Of a DNA stretch of 64,000 bases, positions 9,107 to 17,950 are shown piece after piece. Each line of letters opens with the position of its first letter. The stretch's first letter is position 1. Position numbers and translations under genes: made by a program. Origin of the DNA: Pseudomonadota bacterium (GTDB lineage Bacteria; Desulfobacterota; Desulfobacteria; Desulfobacterales; JAHIVH01); NCBI GenBank assembly GCA_018816735.1, contig JAHIVH010000116.1, forward strand, positions 50,791 to 114,790, in the 5' to 3' direction. The notes under the pieces were generated by a model. That model was given only the letters and a program-made list of their open reading frames with translations, did not search any database and was not told the DNA's origin.

Positions 9107-9138
9107 ATCCATGAAGGCCTGTTTTTGCCTTCATGGAT
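9107..9138 (+). promoter_or_regulatory. Intercistronic hairpin between binding protein and permease genes
   Basis: ATCCATGAAGGC (9107-9118) and its exact complement GCCTTCATGGAT (9127-9138) flank an eight-base loop. The stem lacks a T-tract after it, so it is more likely an attenuator or mRNA-stabilising element that leaves the binding protein more abundant than the permease. The ATG inside the right arm (9133) would be buried in the stem, which argues for the permease starting at 9157. Confidence 0.65.
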
Positions 9139-9156
9139 AAATACCGGACAACTTCC

Positions 9157-10059
9157 ATGAACCACAGCAACCAATTTTCTGATCTTCTTCAATTCGTTTT
9201 TATGGGGATTCAGCGCGGAAGCATCTATGCGCTAGTTGCCATGGGATTTAACATCATTTACAACGCCACCGGCGTCATCAATTTTGCCCAGGGGGAATTT
9301 GTTGTTCTTGGAGGGCTCATTATGGTATCCATGACCACAATGTTGCACGTTCCCATCGTCGTCGCTTTTTTTCTCTCTACACTTGTTGTCATGATAGCGG
9401 GTGTGATCATGGAACGGTTTACGATCAATCCGGTCAAGGAACCGGGTATCCTGCGATTGATCATCATCACAATCGCTGTTTCCATTCTGCTTAAAGGAAT
9501 TGCCATGTGCATATGGGGAAAAGATTCCTATCACATGGATCATTTTTCCGGAGATACGCCTTTTGAAATATTCGGCGCAACCATTCTCCCACAGACACTC
9601 TGGATCATTGGGATTTTAGTAATTATTGTCTTTTTTTTCATTCTTTTTTTTAACCACACAATGATCGGCAAAAGCATGCGTGCCTGCGCCATAAACAGGG
9701 ATGCCGCAAGACTTGTGGGCATTAACGACCGGCTTGCAGTCATGTACTCATTCGCCATTTCAGCTGGTATCGGGGCTATCGCAGGAATTATCATTACCCC
9801 GATTATTCAGATGGATTATGGACGGGGCGCCCTGTTGGGACTTAAGGGATTTGGAGCGGCTGTTGTCGGGGGGTTGGGAAACAGTATCGGAGCAGTTGTT
9901 GCAGGAATCATTCTAGGCGTTATTGAAGCGCTTGGCGCCGGTTATATTTCTTCTCATTACATGGATGCCATAGCATTGCTCATTTTGCTAATCGTTCTTT
10001 TCCTACGGCCAAGCGGGATTATGGGAAGTTCGGAAGCATCCCGATTGAAAGATTTTTAA
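9157..10059 (+). CDS. livH: Branched-chain amino-acid ABC transporter permease, LivH type
   Basis: About 300 residues, inner membrane, with eight or so hydrophobic segments. The LivH-type signature YALVAMGFNIIYNATGVINF lies near the N-terminus, and MRACAINRDAARLVGIND is the cytoplasmic coupling-helix region that contacts the ATPases. FGAAVVGGLGNSIGAVVAG near the C-terminus is also typical. I choose the ATG at 9157; an in-frame ATG eight codons earlier lies within a hairpin stem and has no ribosome site. The gene ends two bases before livM, indicating tight coupling. Confidence 0.92.
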   Translation: MNHSNQFSDLLQFVFMGIQRGSIYALVAMGFNIIYNATGVINFAQGEFVVLGGLIMVSMTTMLHVPIVVAFFLSTLVVMIAGVIMERFTINPVKEPGILRLIIITIAVSILLKGIAMCIWGKDSYHMDHFSGDTPFEIFGATILPQTLWIIGILVIIVFFFILFFNHTMIGKSMRACAINRDAARLVGINDRLAVMYSFAISAGIGAIAGIIITPIIQMDYGRGALLGLKGFGAAVVGGLGNSIGAVVAGIILGVIEALGAGYISSHYMDAIALLILLIVLFLRPSGIMGSSEASRLKDF

Positions 10060-10060
10060 A

Positions 10061-11065
10061 ATGGGAACAAAAGATTATCTGGGGATCATATGGTTTTCTA
10101 TTATTCTTGTGGTCACCCCTTTCATTATTGGAAACGATTACTATATAGGCATCCTTGTATTTGCAGCATTTAATTGTCTGTCCTGCATCGGTTTAAGCCT
10201 GCTGATGGGATATGCCGGACAGATTTCCTTAGGTCATGCGGCTTTTCTTGGCATCGGTGCCTATTCATCTGCATTGTTAACCGTTAAAATGGGATGGTCA
10301 CCCTGGCTGGCAATTGTTCTGGGTATTATTTTGGCCGTGATCATGGCCCTGGTTATCGGTATCCCTTCCCTGAGGCTAAAAGGGCATTATCTGGCCATGG
10401 CCACACTCGGATTTGGATCTATCATTCATATAGTTACAGTCGCAGCAGTCGATTTTACAGGCGGGCCTGCGGGGATTTCACAGATTCCCACACTCAACAT
10501 TTTTGGCTTTCCCATTAACTCTGACGTCAAATATTATGCATTTATATGGATCATTGTTGTTATTGGCCTTTTTTTTGCCTTGAATATCATTCATTCGAGA
10601 TCAGGAAGGGCGCTTCGGGCCATCCACGGCAGCGAAGACGCGGCGGGTTCAAGCGGTATCCATACATCCCGATACAAAATCCGTATTTTTGTCATCAGTG
10701 CGATTTATTCGAGTATTGCAGGAAGCTTTTATGCGCATTATGTCAATTACATCGATCCGGGTCCTTTTGGCATCATGCATTCAGTGCTTCTGGTCACCAT
10801 GGTGGCGGTAGGCGGGATGCATAAAGTTTGGGGAGCGGTTATCGGTTCGATTCTTCTTTCGGTTCTTCCTGAAATTTTATCAACGATTTCAGAAGTTGTC
10901 GAAGGTTACGGGATCGAATATAAACCCGATTATGACACCTTGATTTATGGTTCAATTCTTCTTGCGATCATGCTTTTTTTACCTGGAGGTATTTTTCAAG
11001 GTGTGGGGGATGGATTTAAACGACTGAAAAAACTGTTTACACGGAAAACGAGTTCTGCTGTCTGA
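10061..11065 (+). CDS. livM: Branched-chain amino-acid ABC transporter permease, LivM type
   Basis: Second membrane subunit, 334 residues. GYAGQISLGHAAFLGIGAY is the LivM signature near residues 50-70, followed by IPSLRLKGHYLAMATLGFG, and SGRALRAIHGSEDAAGSSGI is the coupling loop. About nine transmembrane stretches are visible. It starts two bases after livH and precedes the two ATPase genes, so the order is the standard binding protein-H-M-G-F set. The C-terminus (PGGIFQGVGDGFKRLKK) is the usual basic cytoplasmic tail. Confidence 0.92.
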   Translation: MGTKDYLGIIWFSIILVVTPFIIGNDYYIGILVFAAFNCLSCIGLSLLMGYAGQISLGHAAFLGIGAYSSALLTVKMGWSPWLAIVLGIILAVIMALVIGIPSLRLKGHYLAMATLGFGSIIHIVTVAAVDFTGGPAGISQIPTLNIFGFPINSDVKYYAFIWIIVVIGLFFALNIIHSRSGRALRAIHGSEDAAGSSGIHTSRYKIRIFVISAIYSSIAGSFYAHYVNYIDPGPFGIMHSVLLVTMVAVGGMHKVWGAVIGSILLSVLPEILSTISEVVEGYGIEYKPDYDTLIYGSILLAIMLFLPGGIFQGVGDGFKRLKKLFTRKTSSAV

Positions 11066-11081
11066 CATTTTAATATAATGG

Positions 11082-11864
11082 GTGAATCACTCGGAAAACA
11101 AATTGAACAACACGATTCTTGAAATAATCCGATTAAAAAAAACATTTGGCGGTGTGATCGCTGTCAATGATCTTGATCTGACCGTGGCAAAAGAGTCAAT
11201 AACCGCGGTCATCGGACCAAATGGTGCCGGCAAAACAACCATTTTTAATCTTACGGCAGGATTTCTGGCGCCTACCAGCGGTAGCCTTATTTTCGACAAT
11301 CAGGATATCAGCGGTAAAAAATCATATGAAATTGCCAGACTCGGTATTTCGCGAACGTTTCAGCATGTCCAGATTTTTCCGGAGATGACGGTTCTTGAAA
11401 ATATCATGATAGGAAGACATGTGAGATCACGGGCAGGTTTGTTTGTATCTTCCCTGTTACCCTATTTTTTACGCAAAGAAGAAAGCAAAATACAGGAAGA
11501 TGCAGAAAAATATCTTGAATTTGTAGGTCTTCAACCTGTTTCCGGCAAACATGCCGGTGAGTTGTCTTTGGGGAATCAACGCATGGTTGAAATTGCAAGA
11601 GCCCTGGCATCTGAACCGAAACTCCTTCTTCTTGACGAACCAGCATCCGGACTGAATGCCCGTGAAACCCTTTTACTGGGTGATTTAATCAATAAAATCA
11701 AAGACACTCGGATTACGGTCATGCTTGTCGAACACGATATGGAACTTGTCATGGATATTTCAGACCACGTGGCAGTGATTAATTTTGGTCAACTTATCGC
11801 CACAGGAACACCGTCTTCTGTACAGGAAAATCAGGACGTTATTTCTGCTTATCTGGGGGAATAA
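11082..11864 (+). CDS. livG: Branched-chain amino-acid ABC transporter ATPase, LivG type
   Basis: Cytoplasmic ATPase of 260 residues that powers the permease. Walker A is GPNGAGKTT, the ABC signature is LSLGNQRMVEIARAL, Walker B is LLLLDEPASGLN, and the switch histidine follows in VEHDMELVMDI. GISRTFQHVQIFPEMTVLEN is the Q-loop region typical of LivG. The start taken is a GTG at 11082, 16 bases after livM; no clear ribosome site precedes it, and a TTG at 11103 is the alternative. An out-of-frame ATG at 11078 opens only a 14-codon frame and is not used here. Confidence 0.9.
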   Translation: MNHSENKLNNTILEIIRLKKTFGGVIAVNDLDLTVAKESITAVIGPNGAGKTTIFNLTAGFLAPTSGSLIFDNQDISGKKSYEIARLGISRTFQHVQIFPEMTVLENIMIGRHVRSRAGLFVSSLLPYFLRKEESKIQEDAEKYLEFVGLQPVSGKHAGELSLGNQRMVEIARALASEPKLLLLDEPASGLNARETLLLGDLINKIKDTRITVMLVEHDMELVMDISDHVAVINFGQLIATGTPSSVQENQDVISAYLGE

Positions 11865-11882
11865 AAAAAGGTATTATAAGTC

Positions 11883-12626
11883 ATGCTTCGACTGGTTAAC
11901 ATCAACAGCTATTATGGTCTTGTCCATGTGCTAAAAAATGTGTCCCTTCATGTAAACAAGGGGGAGATCGTCACCCTGATTGGTGCCAATGGTGCAGGCA
12001 AAACAACGCTATTACGATCCATAAGCGGTCTTCAACCTGTCAGCAATGGAACTATTTCCTGTAATAAAGTCGAAATTGCCAATTTAAATGCGGATAAAAT
12101 TGTAAAACGGGGCATTTCCCATGTTCCTGAAGGCCGACAGATATTCAGGCCGATGACCGTTTACGAGAATCTTGAATTGGGCGGGTATTTGGTTTATAAA
12201 TCAAGCGGGAAAAAAGAACAAAAGAAAGCCATTGATGAAAAATTTGACATGTTCCCTATCTTGAGAGACCGTAAAAAACAATTTGCCGGTACGTTAAGTG
12301 GCGGGGAACAGCAGATGTTATCCATTGCCATGGCACTCATGAACAAGCCCAGTCTGCTTATTCTGGATGAGCCATCCATGGGGCTTGCCCCCATGATTGT
12401 CAAGGACATTTTCAGAGTGATTTCAGACCTGAGAGATGAAAAAGACCTTACAGTGCTTCTTGTTGAACAGAATGCCAATGCTGCATTAAAAATTGCAGAC
12501 AGGGGGTATGTGATGGAAACCGGAAAAATTATTATGGAAGAAAAATCCGAGGCCCTTTTATTGAACCAGGAGGTAAAAAGGGCATACCTCGGCAAAGACA
12601 AGCGGGATATCTGGAAAAACAAATAA
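11883..12626 (+). CDS. livF: Branched-chain amino-acid ABC transporter ATPase, LivF type
   Basis: Second ATPase, 247 residues. Walker A is GANGAGKTT, the signature LSGGEQQMLSIAMAL, and Walker B LLILDEPSMGLAP, with the LivF-type ISHVPEGRQIFRPMTVYENL between them. It starts 18 bases after livG with an AAAGG box upstream. It completes the transporter; the ligase genes begin 71 bases later on the same strand, which suggests that uptake and activation are co-expressed. Confidence 0.93.
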   Translation: MLRLVNINSYYGLVHVLKNVSLHVNKGEIVTLIGANGAGKTTLLRSISGLQPVSNGTISCNKVEIANLNADKIVKRGISHVPEGRQIFRPMTVYENLELGGYLVYKSSGKKEQKKAIDEKFDMFPILRDRKKQFAGTLSGGEQQMLSIAMALMNKPSLLILDEPSMGLAPMIVKDIFRVISDLRDEKDLTVLLVEQNANAALKIADRGYVMETGKIIMEEKSEALLLNQEVKRAYLGKDKRDIWKNK

Positions 12627-12697
12627 CCGATAAGTGCTTTGTGCCCTGATGGCATGGGCATGATTGATTATTCAATTTATAGACCGGGAATTTAGAA

Positions 12698-13990
12698 ATG
12701 GATATTTGGGATCCTCAAAAAGAAAGCATGAAGCGGGATGAAATCGAACAGCTTCAACTCGAAAGACTTCAGGCAACATTAAACAGGGTATATAAAAACG
12801 TCAGACATTATAAAACATCATTCTCAGATATTGACTTCATGCCTGAAGACCTTCAGTCACTTACAGATTTTAACAAGCTGCCGTTTACGACCCGTCAGGA
12901 TTTAAGAGACGACTATCCATACGGCATGTTTGCTGTTACCCTTCGCGAAGTGGTCAGATTACATGCACCGTCTCTTGGATTTGAAAAACCTGTTGTGCTT
13001 GGATTTACAAAAAACGACCTCAATTGCTGGGTTGAACTGATGGCCCGCTGTCTGTCAGGAGTCGGCGTCACCAAAGACGATGTGGTCCAGATTTCCATGC
13101 CCACATGGAAAATATTAAATACCTTTGGTATTCAGAGAGGCGCTGAACTGATTGGTGCATCCGTACTGCCGGTATCCATCAAAAACCTGCCCAATCAGGT
13201 CAAAATCATGAGGGATTTCAGAACAACGATCCTTGTGACCACGCCGGGCTTTGCCATGGGATTGATCAACGCGATTTCATCTTCCGGGATCGATATGATC
13301 ACTCTTTCATTGAAGCAGGGTATAATCGGTTCTGAAGCCTGGTCTGAAAATACGAGAAACCTGATTGAAAAAAATCTGCATATAACAGCCACAGACATTT
13401 ACAGCCTCACGGAAATTTTCGGTCCGGGAGTTGCCTGGGAATGTCATGAAAAAAATGGGCTTCATATATCGGAAGATCACTTCCTTCCGGAAATCATCGA
13501 CCCTGTGACACTGGAACCGCTTCCGCCTGGTGCGGAAGGAGAACTTGTGATCACAACGCTTACAAAAGAGGCATTCCCGCTTGTCCGGTTCCGAACAGGC
13601 GATTTGACCAGCCTGAATTATACCCCTTGCGGTTGCGGCAGAACCCATGCAAGGATATCCCGGATTTCAAAAAGAACCGATGATGTGTTTGTCATGAACG
13701 CCACATGCGTTATTCCTGATCAGATAAACATGATCATTACCAAGCTCAACAATGGCAAAGAGCCTGTATTCCAACTTCAGGCCGAACGAAAAAAAGACCG
13801 GGATACATTAACCGTCATCATTGAGGTAACCGATACCATGTTTTTTGACGAAATAAAAAAACAGCTGCTGATTGTCGATGACATCCAGCTTGCCATATCC
13901 GAATTCCTCGGCTGGAATGTGCATGTAAAATTCGTGGAACAGGGGAGTATTGATCGTAAAAAACAGGTTCTGGATAACCGGTCTTTATAA
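12698..13990 (+). CDS. PaaK-like protein lacking the ATP-binding loop
   Basis: At 430 residues this aligns end to end with the phenylacetate-CoA ligase encoded at 15624-16925. Shared stretches include KLPFTTRQDLRDDYPYGMF, GASVLPVS, IGSEAWSENTRN, GPGVAWECHEKNGLHISED and the CGCGRTHAR site. The adenylate-forming P-loop, SSGTTGNP in the partner (residues 90-97), is replaced by PSLGFEKP (91-98), which has no Ser/Thr/Gly run; the glycine-rich GYGLFTGG segment becomes PTWKILNT; and the C-terminal GKAVRV segment with the partner's Lys423 is shortened to KKQV. Length and reading frame are intact, so it is not an ordinary pseudogene. I infer a non-adenylating paralogue, perhaps a subunit, regulator or binding protein of the active ligase. 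It is 12 bases ahead of the acyl-CoA synthetase gene. Confidence 0.8.
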   Translation: MDIWDPQKESMKRDEIEQLQLERLQATLNRVYKNVRHYKTSFSDIDFMPEDLQSLTDFNKLPFTTRQDLRDDYPYGMFAVTLREVVRLHAPSLGFEKPVVLGFTKNDLNCWVELMARCLSGVGVTKDDVVQISMPTWKILNTFGIQRGAELIGASVLPVSIKNLPNQVKIMRDFRTTILVTTPGFAMGLINAISSSGIDMITLSLKQGIIGSEAWSENTRNLIEKNLHITATDIYSLTEIFGPGVAWECHEKNGLHISEDHFLPEIIDPVTLEPLPPGAEGELVITTLTKEAFPLVRFRTGDLTSLNYTPCGCGRTHARISRISKRTDDVFVMNATCVIPDQINMIITKLNNGKEPVFQLQAERKKDRDTLTVIIEVTDTMFFDEIKKQLLIVDDIQLAISEFLGWNVHVKFVEQGSIDRKKQVLDNRSL

Positions 13991-14002
13991 AGTAGACACC
14001 AT

Positions 14003-15583
14003 ATGCTGATAACAGATATTTTAACAGAAAATGCGAGAATGTATGAAACCCGAACAGCCCTTATCGAACGTGAACCTGCTATCAATAAACGAAGGGAGAT
14101 CACCTGGGCCCTGTTTGACAAGCATGCAAACTGCATCTCCAATTTTCTGATTCAAAAAGGCATAAAAAAAGGCGACAGGATCATTCAGCTGATGACCAAT
14201 TGTCTTGAATGGCTCCCTGTTTATTTTGGTATTTTAAGAACAGGCGCTCTTGCTGTGCCTTTAAACTTTCGTTTCTCGTCAGAAAAAATCGAATTGTGCA
14301 GCATGACATCGACACCTAAACTTTTTATTTTTGGGGAAGAGTTCATCGAACGGCTTGAATCGATTAAAAAGACGCTTGATCAAACGGTTTCTGCATATCT
14401 TTTTACAGGTCCTGAAAATATAATGCCGGTCTGGGCCATTCATTATAATGAAATTTTTAATCATCCGGATTGGAATCATCCGGATGTACCCATCACCATT
14501 GAAGATGATGCCGCCCTCTATTTTACATCCGGAACCACCGGTATGCCCAAGGCTGTGCTTCTGACGCATAAAAATCTTTCATTTGCCTGTGAAGTTGAAA
14601 ACCGTCACCACAAGCAGACCCATGACGATAATTTTTTATGCATTCCCCCGCTCTACCATACCGGTGCAAAAATGCACTGGTTTGGCAATTTTCTTGTGGG
14701 CGCAAAAAGCGTTCTTCTAAAAGGGGTGAAGCCGGAATGGATACTTGAAGCGGTTTCAGAAGAAAAAATTACCATTGTCTGGCTGCTTGTTCCCTGGGCT
14801 CACGATATTATCATCGCCATTGAAAATAAAGATGTGGATCTCGCAAGATATAATCTTTCCACCTGGCGATTGATGCATATTGGCGCACAACCTGTGCCCC
14901 CCAGTCTTATAAAAAAATGGAAAAAGCTATTCCCTGATCACGATTATGACACCAACTATGGATTAACCGAATCCACCGGCCCTGGCTGTATTCACCTTGG
15001 CATGGAGAATATTCACAAGGTCGGCGCCATCGGGAAACCCGGATTTGGGTGGGAATACGACATTGTTGACGGTGAAATGAAGCATCTGCCACCCGGGGAG
15101 TCAGGTGAACTTGTTGTCAAGGGTGACGGGGTGATGAAGGCCTATTTTAAAAATCCCGAAGCAACCCGGGAAACGCTGGTGAATGGCTGGCTTAAAACCG
15201 GTGATATTGCAAGATGCGATGAAAGCGGATTTGTCTGGCTTGTGGATCGAAAAAAGGACATTATCATCACCGGAGGCGAAAATATTTATCCGGTTGAAAT
15301 CGAAAATTTTTTCATGACCCATGATAAAATTCAGGATGTTGCTGTGATAGGATATCCGGATGAACGACTGGGTGAAATTGTGATAGCCATTATACTGGTT
15401 AAAAAAGGACAATCCATTACAGAAGAAGAGGTGAGGGCATTCAGCCAGCATCTGCCGAGATACAAACGGCCCAGAAAGATAATTTTCGGAGATGTGCCGA
15501 GAAACCCCACCGGCAAAATAGAAAAACCCAGGCTCCGGAGAAAATACATTCATCTTCCTGACGATTTGAGGAAAACATTATAA
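14003..15583 (+). CDS. AMP-forming acyl-CoA synthetase
   Basis: Class I adenylate-forming enzyme of 526 residues that activates a carboxylic acid to its CoA thioester through an acyl-AMP. The P-loop YFTSGTTGMPKAVLLTHKN lies near residues 172-190, YGLTESTG near 318, LKTGD near 396, DRKKDIIITGGENIYPVE just after it, and the C-terminal catalytic lysine is in NPTGKIEKPRLR. All canonical motifs are present, in contrast to the preceding gene. The acid is unknown; placement between two PaaK-type genes and after iorAB suggests an aryl- or branched-chain acid from amino-acid breakdown. Confidence 0.9.
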   Translation: MLITDILTENARMYETRTALIEREPAINKRREITWALFDKHANCISNFLIQKGIKKGDRIIQLMTNCLEWLPVYFGILRTGALAVPLNFRFSSEKIELCSMTSTPKLFIFGEEFIERLESIKKTLDQTVSAYLFTGPENIMPVWAIHYNEIFNHPDWNHPDVPITIEDDAALYFTSGTTGMPKAVLLTHKNLSFACEVENRHHKQTHDDNFLCIPPLYHTGAKMHWFGNFLVGAKSVLLKGVKPEWILEAVSEEKITIVWLLVPWAHDIIIAIENKDVDLARYNLSTWRLMHIGAQPVPPSLIKKWKKLFPDHDYDTNYGLTESTGPGCIHLGMENIHKVGAIGKPGFGWEYDIVDGEMKHLPPGESGELVVKGDGVMKAYFKNPEATRETLVNGWLKTGDIARCDESGFVWLVDRKKDIIITGGENIYPVEIENFFMTHDKIQDVAVIGYPDERLGEIVIAIILVKKGQSITEEEVRAFSQHLPRYKRPRKIIFGDVPRNPTGKIEKPRLRRKYIHLPDDLRKTL

Positions 15584-15623
15584 GCAAAAGGGCACACCAT
15601 ATTTTAACTGCAGGAGGCTTTTT

Positions 15624-16925
15624 ATGATTTTTGATATTGAGTATGAAACCATGCCACGGGAAGCACTGGAATCCATTCAGCTGCAAAGGCTTAAGGCAAC
15701 GCTTGAACGCGTTTTTTCGACAGTGCCTTTTTACAGGGAAAAATTCAAGGCCTGCGGCATATCGCCGTATGATATCCAGACACTGGATGACTTGCAAAAA
15801 TTTCCGTTTACAACCAAACAGGACTTAAGGGATAATTATCCCTATGGCATGTTTGCCGTTCCCATGGATAACGTGGTGAGAATCCACGCATCAAGCGGCA
15901 CCACCGGGAATCCTACGGTCGTCGGTTATACGGCAAGAGATATTAACACCTGGGCGACCCTTATGGCAAGAGCGCTTTCTGCCGGCGGCGCCACACGGGG
16001 AGATATCATTCATAACGCGTATGGCTACGGATTGTTCACCGGAGGTCTTGGGGTTCACTATGGCGCTGAAAAACTGGGCGCATCCGTTATCCCCGTATCC
16101 GGAGGAAACACCAAACGCCAGATTATTATCATGAAGGATTTTAAACCCACGATTATCACGGCCACGCCGTCTTATACCCTGCATCTTGCAGAAGTCGCCA
16201 AAGAAATGGGGATTGATTTTAGGGAGCTTAGCTTTAAATCCGGAATATTCGGTGCTGAACCCTGGTCGGAAAATATGAGAAATGAACTGGAAGAAACGCT
16301 TCATCTCCATGCGATTGATATCTACGGCTTAAGCGAAGTCATGGGACCAGGGGTCGCCATTGAATGTGTTGAGGCTAAAAAAGGCCTTCATATTTTTGAG
16401 GATCATTTTATTCCTGAAATTATCAATCCCGAAACCGGCGAAGTACTGCCTTATGGGGAGACTGGTGAACTTGTCTTTACAACGATCACCAAAGAGGCAT
16501 TCCCGATTATCCGGTACAGAACCCGTGACATTACATCCCTGAATCGGGAGCCTTGTATATGCGGCAGATCTCATGTGCGGATGAACAGAGTGAGCGGCAG
16601 AACCGATGACATGCTGATCATCAGAGGGGTAAATGTATTTCCGTCACAAATTGAAAGCGTGCTCATGAAAACCGATGTCATAAAACCCCATTACCAACTG
16701 GTGGTAGACCGAAAAGATCAACTCGACATATTGACTGTTAATGTTGAGGTCAGTGAATCGCTCTTTTCAGATGAAATCAAGGACCTTCAAAATCTTGAGA
16801 AAAAACTGTCCTCAGATATAAAAGAGTATCTGGGGGTATCTGCAACCGTAAAACTGGTTGAACCCAAGTCCATTGAGAGAAGCCAGGGCAAGGCTGTCAG
16901 GGTTATCGATAACAGAAAAAAATAA
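15624..16925 (+). CDS. paaK: Phenylacetate-CoA ligase
   Basis: AMP-forming ligase of 433 residues, cytoplasmic, converting phenylacetate or a related aryl acid to the CoA ester. It has the P-loop SSGTTGNP at residues 90-97, the GYGLFTGGLG pocket segment, YGLSEVMGPGVAIEC, the Cys-containing CICGRSHVR, RGVNVFPSQIE and the C-terminal GKAVRVIDNR with Lys423. GGAGG lies five to seven bases before the ATG. In anaerobes this enzyme is commonly encoded with iorAB and an ACT protein and salvages the aryl acid formed when aryl-acetyl-CoA is hydrolysed. It ends 11 bases before the ACT gene. Exact substrate is inferred. Confidence 0.93.
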   Translation: MIFDIEYETMPREALESIQLQRLKATLERVFSTVPFYREKFKACGISPYDIQTLDDLQKFPFTTKQDLRDNYPYGMFAVPMDNVVRIHASSGTTGNPTVVGYTARDINTWATLMARALSAGGATRGDIIHNAYGYGLFTGGLGVHYGAEKLGASVIPVSGGNTKRQIIIMKDFKPTIITATPSYTLHLAEVAKEMGIDFRELSFKSGIFGAEPWSENMRNELEETLHLHAIDIYGLSEVMGPGVAIECVEAKKGLHIFEDHFIPEIINPETGEVLPYGETGELVFTTITKEAFPIIRYRTRDITSLNREPCICGRSHVRMNRVSGRTDDMLIIRGVNVFPSQIESVLMKTDVIKPHYQLVVDRKDQLDILTVNVEVSESLFSDEIKDLQNLEKKLSSDIKEYLGVSATVKLVEPKSIERSQGKAVRVIDNRKK

Positions 16926-16936
16926 AGGAGGGGCAA

Positions 16937-17368
16937 ATGAGAGTTAAGCAGCTTTCCGTATTTATAGAAAACAAGGAAGGAAGAATTGCAGAAGTCACTT
17001 CCATTATTGCAGAGGTCAATGTGAACATCAGGGCGATATCTCTTGCCGACACGTCTGATTTCGGTGTTCTGCGAATGATTGTCAGCAATGCCGATCAGGC
17101 AAGGGATGCATTGAAAAAGGAAGGTTTCACCGTTGGAGAAACAGATGTGGTCGCCGTAAAAGTAGAAGACAAGCCCGGCGGTCTCAATAAAATACTCCAT
17201 CTTATCGAATCATCTGGTTTAAATGTGGAATATATGTATTCGATGGCAAGAATTATCGATAATTCGGCAGTGATGATTTTCCGGTTTGACAAAACAGATC
17301 AAGCCATTGATGTACTGACAAAAAGCGGCCTTCCTGTCATCAACAAGAATCGCGTGACCGACGATTGA
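16937..17368 (+). CDS. Tandem ACT-domain protein
   Basis: A 143-residue protein made of two ACT domains (about 1-68 and 70-140) and nothing else: MRVKQLSVFIENKEGRIAEV opens the first, VEDKPGGLNKILHLIESSG the second. ACT domains bind amino acids, so this is probably a small allosteric sensor. AAAGGAGGGG before the ATG gives a very strong ribosome site. Family knowledge: stand-alone double-ACT genes frequently follow paaK and iorAB in anaerobic bacteria. The likely ligand is an aromatic or branched-chain amino acid taken in by the adjacent transporter; this is an inference. It is the last gene before a strong terminator. Confidence 0.9.
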   Translation: MRVKQLSVFIENKEGRIAEVTSIIAEVNVNIRAISLADTSDFGVLRMIVSNADQARDALKKEGFTVGETDVVAVKVEDKPGGLNKILHLIESSGLNVEYMYSMARIIDNSAVMIFRFDKTDQAIDVLTKSGLPVINKNRVTDD

Positions 17369-17417
17369 TACATCTGTTGTTCGCACAGCCGTTTCCGTTT
17401 ATACGCGATGGATACAA

Positions 17418-17447
17418 AAAAGAGCAGGGCAACACGCCTGCTCTTTT
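17418..17447. terminator. Two-way intrinsic terminator
   Basis: AAAAGAGCAGG (17418-17428) pairs perfectly with CCTGCTCTTTT (17437-17447) around an eight-base loop. The stem ends in T-runs on both strands. It closes the iorA-to-ACT gene series and also serves fliW, whose stop is about 75 bases away on the other strand. Confidence 0.85.
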
Positions 17448-17521
17448 CAAACCTTATGTACGTTTGCCCTCCCTGAAATGTAAAAAGACAGGCATACTTC
17501 AGGATGTCACAAAAAAACAAT

Positions 17522-17950
17522 CTATGCGGCTTTGGAAACGATCTTCTCATCCAGCCGGACTTCACCAGCTTTAATCTGAATGGCACGCTTGTTTACTGTG
17601 TTTACAATAATCGGGCAATCCGGATGCGGCGTGATGGCATTATTTTCCCGGTCCTTGGAAATCAGACAAAGCGCAATCAAGGAATCTGCACAATCTGCGT
17701 CGAGAAGAGACAAATAATCCTCTGACAATGTAAAGTCGTATTTAATCCCCAGAACCTCAGGCTCGACGGTATGGATCATCAGTTCAGCCTGATCATGAGA
17801 CTGAAGGTAATATATACTGTGTTTCTTTTCTGTTTCATGAAATAACTGGAATTTTTTACACCGTTCAAATCCGACGATACCAGCAGGAAAATAAATGGTT
17901 TTTTCCGGGTCAGCCGCTTGAACACCAAAACGCGCGGTAGTAATTTCCAT
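17522..17950 (-). CDS. fliW: Flagellar assembly factor FliW
   Basis: A 142-residue cytoplasmic protein that binds flagellin and, in many bacteria, also inhibits the RNA-binding regulator CsrA. The diagnostic N-terminal FPAGIVGFE and the central VLGIKYDFTLSEDY and LCLISKD segments are present, at normal family length. Unusually, none of its normal companions (csrA, flgL, flgK, fliC, fliS) is in the window, so it stands alone between catabolic genes and a nuclease. A GATCTCCTCTTTTT stretch just before the start (minus strand reading AAAAGAGGAGATC) supplies a strong ribosome site. Confidence 0.9.
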   Translation of the reverse strand: MEITTARFGVQAADPEKTIYFPAGIVGFERCKKFQLFHETEKKHSIYYLQSHDQAELMIHTVEPEVLGIKYDFTLSEDYLSLLDADCADSLIALCLISKDRENNAITPHPDCPIIVNTVNKRAIQIKAGEVRLDEKIVSKAA

